A stretch of DNA of 64,000 nucleotides from Chitinophaga caeni (GTDB taxonomy: Bacteria; Bacteroidota; Bacteroidia; Chitinophagales; Chitinophagaceae): contig NZ_CP023777.1 in the NCBI RefSeq assembly GCF_002557795.1, positions 5,093,001 to 5,157,000 of the forward strand, in the 5' to 3' direction. A program made the position numbers and the translations under genes. The notes beneath the pieces were generated by a model that saw nothing but the letters and a program-made list of their open reading frames with translations, was not told where the DNA came from and searched no databases. This document shows positions 9,562 to 16,122 of this stretch, one piece after another (position 1 is the first letter of the stretch; each line of letters starts with the position of its first letter).

Positions 9562-9587
9562 AAACTATATGTAACCAGTATAGATGT

Positions 9588-9626
9588 AAAAGCCCGGTGA
9601 ATCACGATTTGCCGGGCTTTTATTTT
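9588..9626 (+). terminator. Terminator of the S41 protease gene
   Basis: The arms AAAAGCCCGG (9588-9597) and CCGGGCTTTT (9612-9621) are followed by ATTTT. The hairpin could work in both directions. Confidence 0.85.
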
Positions 9627-9902
9627 GACATCAGCGATGTATTGCTGGCCGATGCTTCCATACCGTAAGTGTTCGAAACCCGGGACTATAAATATATTGC
9701 GATCGATGTAAATTATAATAAATCTATTCCCTTGTATTATCATCCAAATTTTACAAAAAAAATACTGCTCCGGGTAACAACTCAATGTTGAAATTAAACT
9801 TCATTAGTTTTTAAATCGAAATTTAAAATTCCCGATAAGGAAATAAATTAAAGTTAAAAAACACAGAAAATTGATATGCAATGAAATTATTCCCGTAAAA
9901 AA
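9627..9902. other. Intergenic region without a recognisable gene
   Basis: AT-rich sequence between the protease terminator and the decayed membrane-protein gene. I see no convincing reading frame, RNA or repeat. The minus-strand frame that crosses it is largely antisense to the protease gene and has no family-like character. Confidence 0.5.
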
Positions 9903-10311
9903 TCAAGAATTTGAATCCGGTACCAGGTGATCTAAATCTTTCAATAGCGCCCCTGTATCTTCGTTCCAAACATCTAACCTGAATAAAAAATCATAAGGGA
10001 AGAGAAAAGCCTATGTGACCAAATGACTGCATTCACAAATAGTAAATCTTCTTTTTCATCTGAACCTAAGTATAAAATCAAACTACTAATAAGAGCATAA
10101 AGTACCGCGGCCATCGTTCCTAATTGGAAGAGCTGTTGCTGCACATACCACTATTTCGATCGCAGAGATCATCAATAATCTTAGCAGAAATTCTCCATCA
10201 TTTATTGTACTATAAAAACCTTCCATTATTATTAATAATATGAATAGGCTGAGAATAATCAACCCACCGACAGATAAGGATACCGCCAGCGCGAACTTTT
10301 TTTTTATTCAT
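9903..10311 (-). pseudogene. Frameshifted small integral membrane protein gene
   Basis: Starting at ATG 10311, which overlaps the stop of the preceding gene (ATGAATAA), the sequence encodes a coherent membrane protein of about 136 codons only if the frame changes three times. The first change is at the 9-A/T run at 10297-10305: dropping one base gives K-F-A-L-A-V-S-L-S-V-G-G-L-I-I-L and a long hydrophobic stretch. The second is near 10145-10160, after which the frame reads L-F-Q-L-G-T-M-A-A-V-L-Y-A-L. The third is near 9985-10013, leading to the acidic tail L-D-V-W-N-E-D-T-G-A-L-L-K-D-L and a stop at 9903. Length and character match the two intact neighbours, so this looks like a decayed third member of the operon. 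Homopolymer sequencing errors are the main alternative. Confidence 0.6.
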
Positions 10312-10768
10312 TACTAATATTAATTGTTTGTATCTCTTCTTCCAATGATGCGGCCATCGTACTATTACGGGGAGCTAATTTGACAAAATTGATAAGGAAC
10401 ATCAATGAAACAATCCCGATGCAAACGGCTACTAGTAAAGGATTGAGTTGATCTTCATCACCAAATTTCATCAGCACGTAAAGCAGCCAGATTAAAGGTA
10501 GAACCGTTACAATAGATTTTATTTTTTTGACTTCAAGTTTCCTATAAAAAATAATTATTATGGTATAATTCAAAATGGCGATGATGCTGTAATTAATGAA
10601 GTTCTGAATAAGGCTGTATTTCAGGAGATCCAAGTATACTTGGTGAGTATTCAATACCAGCTCGCTCTTTATATAAGTAACAACAAGATAATACCCAATA
10701 GATGTACAAATTGAATGGATCAGTAAGCCAAGCCCAAATACGGATAAGCTATATTTTAAAGGTTTCAT
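10304..10768 (-). CDS. Small integral membrane protein, unknown function
   Basis: A 154-residue protein with about four hydrophobic helices, a short basic loop near residues 77-84 (K-L-E-V-K-K-I-K) and a polar, acidic C-terminal tail (A-S-L-E-E-E-I-Q). It has no signal peptide or known motif. It lies 13 bases after the upstream membrane-protein gene and overlaps the start of the decayed third gene, so the three form one transcription unit. The family is not recognised. Base composition is more AT-rich than the neighbouring housekeeping genes, which may indicate weak conservation. Confidence 0.65.
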   Translation of the reverse strand: MKPLKYSLSVFGLGLLIHSICTSIGYYLVVTYIKSELVLNTHQVYLDLLKYSLIQNFINYSIIAILNYTIIIIFYRKLEVKKIKSIVTVLPLIWLLYVLMKFGDEDQLNPLLVAVCIGIVSLMFLINFVKLAPRNSTMAASLEEEIQTINISNE

Positions 10769-10781
10769 GCAACAAATTTAA

Positions 10782-11201
10782 TCAACGCTTCTCTTCCAAT
10801 CCCCTTAATCTAAATACGATGATCCCTACAATAATTAATAAAGGATAAAATGCAATAATGCTTTCCGGGGTGAATAGCACGCTGGCTGTTTCTCTTTGTG
10901 CCCCGCGGTATAACAAGCAGCACATCACGAGAATCGGCGCCAAGGCGAAGGCCCACTTTAGCGTTACGGTATCTAAAATGTCGTGGTATGCGCTTACCAA
11001 CCAATAATATAAGCACCAAAGCGCTACCCCGCCCAAGAACACGAATATGGATAACCGGATCCACAAATGCAAGATCGTGTCAAGCAATAAGTTCGCATTG
11101 ATTACTTTTTGCAGGATTAAAGTAAATAAAAGTGCGCTGATTACCGGTGAGAGTAACAAGGGAAGTAGCACTACCAGGGTTATAAATTTCTTAGGTTGCA
11201 T
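10782..11201 (-). CDS. Small integral membrane protein, unknown function
   Basis: A 139-residue protein with four predicted transmembrane helices: two near the N-terminus (P-L-L-L-S-P-V-I-S-A-L-L-F and I-F-V-F-L-G-G-V-A-L-W) and two C-terminal. It ends in a short charged tail, L-E-E-K-R. It is the first gene of the three-gene membrane-protein cluster. Similar length and topology to its downstream neighbour suggest related roles, but sequence similarity is not obvious by eye. No function is proposed. Confidence 0.65.
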   Translation of the reverse strand: MQPKKFITLVVLLPLLLSPVISALLFTLILQKVINANLLLDTILHLWIRLSIFVFLGGVALWCLYYWLVSAYHDILDTVTLKWAFALAPILVMCCLLYRGAQRETASVLFTPESIIAFYPLLIIVGIIVFRLRGLEEKR

Positions 11202-11353
11202 AATAGGTTAAATAGTTGCTTCGAAGAATAATTTACAAAAAAATCTTTATATATGATTCCAGTATTTCGCAAATTTATTTCAAGAAACGGGCGTATAAAT
11301 CCCCTACTCCTTGTAAATCAAGGAGCAACCTGCAACGTAAAAATTAATACCGC

Positions 11354-11620
11354 TTAACGGTACCTGAAAGCGTAACGGGTATTTACCAACCTGCGCCTGC
11401 GGCTATCGTCCATCTTGGAGTAAACGCCGAGCGAAGCCAGTATCGCGACAAGGAACGCAAGTGCAAAAGATACCAGCAAATGTCCTAAAGGAAAACCCTC
11501 CCCGATCGATGCGGCGCTTGCCGGCGGGAAGAAAGACATGGAGATATAATAAACGATGAAAAACATCATGATCCCTGTTACGGCAAACAGGGCAGACGAA
11601 ACTAATAATCTACGAAACAT
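11354..11620 (-). CDS. Small two-helix membrane protein
   Basis: An 88-residue frame from ATG 11620 (a longer start at 11695 would add a polar stretch with no signal). It begins M-F-R-R-L-L-V and has two hydrophobic segments (about residues 8-30 and 48-68). The C-terminus is very basic, with R-R-R-R-L. Such arginine-rich short membrane proteins sit in the inner membrane with the tail inside. It is separated by 152 bases from the membrane-protein cluster. Whether it is expressed is uncertain, and it has no recognised family. Confidence 0.5.
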   Translation of the reverse strand: MFRRLLVSSALFAVTGIMMFFIVYYISMSFFPPASAASIGEGFPLGHLLVSFALAFLVAILASLGVYSKMDDSRRRRLVNTRYAFRYR

Positions 11621-12120
11621 GAGGCATAGGTAGTTTACCAGGTTTAAAGAATCATATGGTTTTGAGGTAATCTGCTTGTCAATGGACAAAATCAATATTT
11701 AGATCTTTGTTGTTTCAACCGGGTCAATTTACAGTGTAATCCTTCATTTCTAACTCAGCATCTAAAATTTGTCAATTTATTAATATAAAACAATAACGCT
11801 TTCGTGTAAAAATTTCAAGCTGCATTTCAAAATTCAATCATATTAAATTTAAGTAAATATTTTCAATAATATATAATTTTTTTATAATTTATTTGTTTCT
11901 CCCGGCTTAAAAGCCGTTACGTATTTGAAAATACGCTCCATATTTAGTAAAAAACATGCGCGCCGTCAACCCGGGGTATGAGAATTCTCATATCCAAGCT
12001 CGTTGCATATCAATATTTTACGGCTCAAATAGTCGGAACTTTGTATTACAATAAAAGATCGGAAACCAGGAATAGAAAGGCATTCAACATCATATGAAGG
12101 GACATTAAAAATAATCTAAA
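11621..12120. other. AT-rich intergenic region with serial palindromes
   Basis: There is no credible gene in about 500 bases. The stretch 11760-11890 is extremely AT-rich. Three inverted repeats follow: CGGCTT-AA-AAGCCG (near 11902-11915), CGTATTT-GA-AAATACG (near 11920-11935), and the perfect 16-bp palindrome TATGAGAATTCTCATA at 11977-11992. They may be protein-binding sites or part of a transcript leading into the candidate RNA downstream. Confidence 0.5.
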
Positions 12121-12181
12121 CACCATCCTTAAAAGGATAACACGTCCGTGTTATAAAGATACGGCTCCAAACAGCGTGCTG

Positions 12182-12362
12182 AAAGGAAATGTGAAAAAGT
12201 TCTGTTTTTGGACAAACCCAAGGAGGTGGGTCGTGGTAAGAGGTTGTAAGTAGGGAGTGGAACCCACCTTTCTTCTGATATTAGTAATGTTGGGGTTAAG
12301 TATAGAAGATGGATCCCCATTTTCTTTTGAAAGGCGGTAAGTGAAGTTGATAGGCCGCCTTT
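12182..12362 (+). ncRNA. Candidate structured RNA, 6S-like architecture
   Basis: The region has no credible gene but folds well by eye. A closing helix pairs AAAGGAAATG (12182-12191) with CATTTTCTTT (12318-12327; one G-U). It encloses a large internal bubble and an apical hairpin in which AAGGAGGTGGGT (12220-12231) pairs with ACCCACCTTTCTT (from 12262). Immediately downstream is the hairpin AAAGGCGG/CCGCCTTT (12330-12337 and 12355-12362) with a U-rich end, and a second strong terminator follows at 12444-12470. A long hairpin with a central bubble is the general plan of 6S RNA, the RNA polymerase-binding regulator, but I cannot confirm family membership. The minus-strand frame here is not protein-like. 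Confidence 0.4.
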
Positions 12363-12443
12363 CTATTAATTCTCAACATGTTATATAAATTCATTTACCC
12401 AGGTAAAGACATACATACAATGGTTACACTAGGAAATATGTAC

Positions 12444-12470
12444 AGCACGGATCTTTATCCGTGCTTTTTT
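12444..12470 (+). terminator. Strong intrinsic terminator, plus strand
   Basis: AGCACGGAT (12444-12452) pairs with ATCCGTGCT (12457-12465), followed by six T. No protein gene precedes it on this strand for over 2 kb, which implies an untranslated transcript, probably the candidate RNA at 12182-12362. Confidence 0.8.
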
Positions 12471-12476
12471 GGGCAC

Positions 12477-12505
12477 AAAAAAGCCGTTAGCAAAGTGCTA
12501 ACGGC
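12477..12505 (-). terminator. Terminator of the small lipoprotein gene
   Basis: GCCGTTAGC (12483-12491) pairs with GCTAACGGC (12497-12505). On the minus strand it is followed by TTTTTT (12477-12482). It stands back to back with the plus-strand terminator at 12444-12470. Confidence 0.85.
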
Positions 12506-12542
12506 CCAATTAAGTTTATTTTTAACTCGATAGAATTAAAAA

Positions 12543-12749
12543 TTATTTAGCAGGCTCAGCTGCAACTGTAGTATCAGCAGCAGGAGTAGCTGTAGAATCT
12601 GTTGTTACCGCGGTAGAATCTGGAGTTGTAGTTTCAGCAGGAGCAGCAGATTCAGTAGCTGCAGTAGTATCTTTTTCAGAAGTAGTACCGGCTGAATTAC
12701 AAGCTGCGAAAAGACCTGCAGCGATCGCTAAAACGAATAATTTTTTCAT
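12543..12749 (-). CDS. Small Thr/Ala-rich lipoprotein
   Basis: A 68-residue protein with a textbook lipoprotein signal (M-K-K-L-F-V-L-A-I-A-A-G-L-F-A-A-C; lipidated Cys17). The mature part consists almost entirely of Thr, Ala, Ser, Glu, Asp and Pro in irregular repeats (T-T-P-D-S-T, T-T-D-S-T-A). No folded domain is expected; it is likely a flexible surface or periplasmic tether. Short low-complexity lipoproteins like this are common in Chitinophagaceae. It has its own promoter (12777-12806) and terminator, so it is expressed on its own. Confidence 0.8.
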   Translation of the reverse strand: MKKLFVLAIAAGLFAACNSAGTTSEKDTTAATESAAPAETTTPDSTAVTTDSTATPAADTTVAAEPAK

Positions 12750-12776
12750 GTTGTTTGTTTGGTTTTATAAGTGCCG

Positions 12777-12806
12777 CAAAGCTACTCAAAAATTATATAA
12801 AACAAT
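12777..12806 (-). promoter_or_regulatory. Promoter of the small lipoprotein gene
   Basis: On the minus strand TAGCTTTG (plus-strand CAAAGCTA, 12777-12784) matches the -7 consensus. TTG (in CAAT, 12803-12806) lies 18 bases upstream. The predicted start near 12771 gives a leader of about 22 bases. Confidence 0.6.
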
Positions 12807-12837
12807 AAATATTTTTATAATAAGTGTTTTCTTCTAA

Positions 12838-14154
12838 TTATTTCTTCCTGAAAAATATCTTGATAGGTACACCGGTGAAGTCAAAGTTTTCACGCAACTT
12901 ATTCTCCAAGTAGTTCTTATAAGGTTGCTTAATATCATCGGGAAGATTACAGAAAAAGGCAAATGCCGGTGTATATGTCGGCAATTGCGTCACGTATTTA
13001 ATACGGATCGGCGTTCCCCTTACTACCGGCGGATGGTAAGATTCGATCGCTTTCAGCATGACTTCGTTCAAGCGGGAAGTTTGAATCTTCTTAGTCCTGT
13101 TTTCACATACCTCCAAGGCCACTTCTATCGCTTTGAAAATCCTTTGCTTCTCCACGACGGAGGTGAAGATAATCGGTACATCGTTGAACGGCGACAATCT
13201 CGATTTCAACTCCTTCTCGTAATCACGCGCCGTATTGGTTTGTTTTTCTTTAACAAGATCCCATTTATTCACCAAGATGACCAAGCCTTTCCCTTTACGG
13301 GCAGCCAAGCTGAAGATGTTCAAATCTTGCGCCGTGATACCTTTCTCCGCGTCCAGCAACAACATACAAACATCTGCTTCATCCATCGCCTTGATGGCGC
13401 GGATCACTGAATAAAACTCCAGGTCTTCGCTCACTTTATTCTTCCGGCGAAGGCCCGCGGTATCTATCAACACGAAATCTTTTTGGAATAAATTGTAATG
13501 CGTGTGGATGGTATCGCGTGTCGTACCGGCAATTTCGGAAACGATATTGCGCTCCTGCCCTACCAACGCGTTCAGCAGTGAGGATTTACCAACGTTCGGC
13601 TGACCGATAATCGCGATCTTCGGCAGCGCTTCGTTTTTCTCTTCCACCAGGAACTCGTCCGTGATCAGGGCGGTAATATCATCAAGCAATTCACCCGTAC
13701 CGCTCCCGGTCATCGAGGATAGGAAATGTACATTTTCGAATCCCAGGGCATAAAACTCGGTTGCTTCTAAACGGCGGTCACTATTATCAACTTTATTGAC
13801 AACTAGGAATACCGGTTTGGATGAACGCCTCAACAAGTCCGCCACATCTGCATCCAGATCGGTAATACCTGTTGCTACATCGCACATGAATATTAATGCA
13901 TTGGCTTCTTCCATGGCAATTTTCACCTGCTTGCGGATCTCCCTTTCGAATACGTCATCACTATTTGATACGAAGCCTCCTGTATCGATCACGTTAAACG
14001 TTTTTCCATTCCAATCAGCCACACCGTATTGGCGATCGCGCGTCACCCCGCTCACATCATCCACGATTGCCTTCCTTTGCTCTAGCAAACGGTTAAACAA
14101 AGTAGATTTACCAACATTCGGGCGACCAACGATCGCTACTGTAAAACCAGCCAT
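12838..14154 (-). CDS. der: Ribosome-biogenesis GTPase Der (EngA)
   Basis: A 438-residue protein with two tandem GTPase domains, the hallmark of Der. The first has G-R-P-N-V-G-K-S-T-L-F-N (about residues 9-20), D-T-G-G and N-K-V-D. The second has G-Q-P-N-V-G-K-S-S-L-L-N, D-T-A-G-L-R-R and N-K-W-D. The C-terminal KH-like domain binds rRNA. The protein acts in late assembly of the 50S subunit in the cytoplasm. It lies 63 bases downstream of era on the same strand, so the two ribosome-assembly GTPases are probably one unit. Confidence 0.96.
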   Translation of the reverse strand: MAGFTVAIVGRPNVGKSTLFNRLLEQRKAIVDDVSGVTRDRQYGVADWNGKTFNVIDTGGFVSNSDDVFEREIRKQVKIAMEEANALIFMCDVATGITDLDADVADLLRRSSKPVFLVVNKVDNSDRRLEATEFYALGFENVHFLSSMTGSGTGELLDDITALITDEFLVEEKNEALPKIAIIGQPNVGKSSLLNALVGQERNIVSEIAGTTRDTIHTHYNLFQKDFVLIDTAGLRRKNKVSEDLEFYSVIRAIKAMDEADVCMLLLDAEKGITAQDLNIFSLAARKGKGLVILVNKWDLVKEKQTNTARDYEKELKSRLSPFNDVPIIFTSVVEKQRIFKAIEVALEVCENRTKKIQTSRLNEVMLKAIESYHPPVVRGTPIRIKYVTQLPTYTPAFAFFCNLPDDIKQPYKNYLENKLRENFDFTGVPIKIFFRKK

Positions 14155-14217
14155 ATTACCGGGTATTTAAATTTTTGTTGTTCTAAACATCTGACCAAGC
14201 CTTGCGGGTTGGTTTAA

Positions 14218-15087
14218 TTATAATCCATATTCGCGTAAATAGTTGTCGTTATCACGCCATTTATTACGCACTTTTACGAAAAGTTCCAGGAATACCTTCC
14301 TTTCGATGAAAGCTTCGATTTCCTGGCGGGCTTCCGTTCCCAATTTACGGATCGCTGAACCTTTTTCTCCCAGGATGATCGCTTTCTGCGTTTCGCGGGT
14401 CACGATGATCTCGGCAGATATTTTCGTCAAAGTATTTTTTTCTTGGAACTGTGTAACGATGACCGCCGTATGATAAGGGATCTCTTCATCGTAAAGGTGG
14501 AAGATCTTTTCCCGGATCATTTCGGCTACGAAGAACCGCGTGCTCCGATCCGTCAGCGTATCTTCCGGGTAAAAAGGCATCCCTTCCGGCAAGTACTCAA
14601 CGATCGTTTTCAACAGGTCTTTCACGCCCTTTTTCTGAATGGCAGCAACCGGTACTACTTCTTTTGCTTTTCCCCAATCTTTACATTTTTGAACCAGCGC
14701 ATCCAGGTCATCTTTCATCAAAAGATCAACCTTGTTGATCACTAAAAGAAAAGGAGCTTTCAGGCGGAGCGATTCAAATAAAGCCAAGTTCTCATCCACG
14801 TTATCCTTGGCATCCATGATCAGCAATGCTAGATCGGCATCTTCCAATGCAGATTTCACGGCGCCCATCATTTTTTCATGCATCTTGTATTTCGGGTCGA
14901 TGATGCCCGGTGTATCGGAGAATACAATTTGATAATCCGGCTGGGTAACGACACCGGTAATGCGGTGCCTGGTTGTTTGAACCTTGGGGGAAATGATAGC
15001 TAATTTCTCACCGATAATGGTGTTCAACAAAGTACTTTTCCCCGCATTCGGTTTACCAAAAATATTGACGAATCCTGCTTTAAACAT
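14218..15087 (-). CDS. era: GTPase Era
   Basis: A 289-residue protein. The GTPase domain has the P-loop G-K-P-N-A-G-K-S-T-L-L-N (about residues 11-22), D-T-P-G-I and N-K-V-D. The C-terminal KH domain contains V-F-L-E-L-F-V-K-V, the usual Era ending. Era binds the 3' end of 16S rRNA and couples 30S maturation to the cell cycle. Der follows 63 bases downstream. An initiator tRNA and ssb lie just upstream on the same strand. Confidence 0.96.
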   Translation of the reverse strand: MFKAGFVNIFGKPNAGKSTLLNTIIGEKLAIISPKVQTTRHRITGVVTQPDYQIVFSDTPGIIDPKYKMHEKMMGAVKSALEDADLALLIMDAKDNVDENLALFESLRLKAPFLLVINKVDLLMKDDLDALVQKCKDWGKAKEVVPVAAIQKKGVKDLLKTIVEYLPEGMPFYPEDTLTDRSTRFFVAEMIREKIFHLYDEEIPYHTAVIVTQFQEKNTLTKISAEIIVTRETQKAIILGEKGSAIRKLGTEARQEIEAFIERKVFLELFVKVRNKWRDNDNYLREYGL

Positions 15088-15174
15088 ATCTCGATTGTTT
15101 GGCCAAAAGATGAACGTACACTATTTTTTGATGATACAAATTTAGGGAGAATACCTGCATCCATTAGCTCCAAT

Positions 15175-15200
15175 AAAAAAAGCCGAAACTACTTCGGCTT
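15175..15200 (-). terminator. Terminator of the tRNA-fMet gene
   Basis: AGCCGAA (15181-15187) pairs with TTCGGCT (15193-15199). On the minus strand it is followed by six T at 15175-15180. Confidence 0.85.
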
Positions 15201-15211
15201 TATAAACTTTG

Positions 15212-15283
<72 letters not shown>

Positions 15284-15348
15284 ATGTGGGTGCAAAATTA
15301 GGGGAATTCATTTTAACTACCAAATAAAATTTTAAAAATGAAGGAATT

Positions 15349-15374
15349 AGCGGTGGAAATAGCCCTCCACCGCT
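15349..15374 (-). terminator. Hairpin downstream of ssb
   Basis: AGCGGTGGA (15349-15357) pairs with TCCACCGCT (15366-15374), a 9-bp stem just after the ssb stop. The minus-strand tail is T-rich but not a pure T run. Confidence 0.6.
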
Positions 15375-15382
15375 CATCCGGC

Positions 15383-15688
15383 TTACATCAGCTCCAATTT
15401 ATGAACAGAGAGTTTCAGCGCCGTCACCATCTCGCCGTTGCTATTGTTATAACTGGCAGCGGAGGGTAAGCCCTCTACAAAAACCTTTTTCCCTTTCTTC
15501 AGGTAAGGCTCCAGGGCTTCCCGGTCCCAAAGGGCACAATCGACCCAAACGGTTTGTTCCTGCGTTTCGCCGTTAGCATCTTTTGTTTTCTCGTTATGGG
15601 CTACGGAAAAGTTCAATACACTCCGGTCTTTCACATTGCCGCAACGGGCATCTGAACCGATATTACCGATGATTTGTAATTTCAACAT
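15383..15688 (-). CDS. ssb: Short single-stranded DNA-binding protein
   Basis: A 101-residue OB-fold protein beginning M-L-K-L-Q-I-I-G-N-I-G-S-D-A, with the typical SSB strand V-L-N-F-S-V-A-H-N and W-V-D-C-A-L-W. The fold ends with the core: there is no disordered linker and no acidic D-D-I-P-F-type tail, the segment that recruits repair and replication proteins in canonical SSB. It is therefore probably a paralogue used for DNA uptake or recombination, or a Bacteroidota short SSB, rather than the main replication SSB. It is monocistronic, with a hairpin downstream. Confidence 0.88.
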   Translation of the reverse strand: MLKLQIIGNIGSDARCGNVKDRSVLNFSVAHNEKTKDANGETQEQTVWVDCALWDREALEPYLKKGKKVFVEGLPSAASYNNSNGEMVTALKLSVHKLELM

Positions 15689-15756
15689 GTAGGTTGATTT
15701 TTTGGATTAACAAATTAAATACGAATGCCTGGCTGAAATTTATTTTGATAAGTTAA

Positions 15757-15764
15757 CAAACATA
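15757..15764 (-). promoter_or_regulatory. Possible -7 element of ssb
   Basis: On the minus strand TATGTTTG matches TAnnTTTG, about 70 bases before the ssb ATG. No clear -33 partner is visible. Confidence 0.35.
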
Positions 15765-15868
15765 CTTCTTTATCCAGCCATAACATCCTGGTTTTTAAGA
15801 CAACTGAAATTACAAACCAGGAAGGTATTACCCAAAAAAAATTTGAATAAATTCTGCTCGAAGTCATC

Positions 15869-15876
15869 TACCTTTG
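15869..15876 (+). promoter_or_regulatory. -7 element of the TPP-riboswitch transcript
   Basis: TACCTTTG is a full match to TAnnTTTG. A TTTG occurs at 15842-15845, spaced a little long (23 bases). The start would be near 15883, about 40 bases ahead of the riboswitch. Confidence 0.55.
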
Positions 15877-15923
15877 TAACGGAAACAGCGGATTATTTGA
15901 AGATTCACTTTATATCTGCAAGG

Positions 15924-16023
15924 TTTCACCTCGGGGTGCCTTACAATTACAGGCTGAGATCATACCCGTTGAACCTGGACCAGGTAATGCTGGTTAGGAA
16001 AGGTAAGTACTTTCACCTTACCT
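15924..16023 (+). promoter_or_regulatory. TPP riboswitch (thi box) with terminator-like expression platform
   Basis: The aptamer shows the conserved thiamine-pyrophosphate elements in order: CGGGGTGCC, GGCTGAGATCATACCC, GTTGAACCTGG, CCAGG-TAATGCTGG and an AGGAAA closing strand (about 15924-16001). A hairpin follows, AGGTAAG (16001-16007) with CTTACCT (16017-16023) and then GTTTT, which resembles an intrinsic terminator. TTTCACCT occurs twice, at 15924-15931 inside P1 and at 16011-16018 in the terminator loop and stem, so the P1 3' strand could pair with either copy. High TPP should switch off the downstream TonB-dependent receptor gene. The aptamer call is firm; the mechanism is inferred. Confidence 0.93.
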
Positions 16024-16122
16024 GTTTTATGATCTGAAAGCGGCTGAAAGCCGCATTAAATGCTTACCTCTCAAGGTAGCATGTATTTATTATTTGTAAA
16101 ATCGAGTAAACAGGATCGAATC

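Noticed and set aside
12129..12320. Minus-strand 63-codon reading frame
   Set aside because: It is antisense to the structured RNA candidate and its translation has no protein-like character or start signal.
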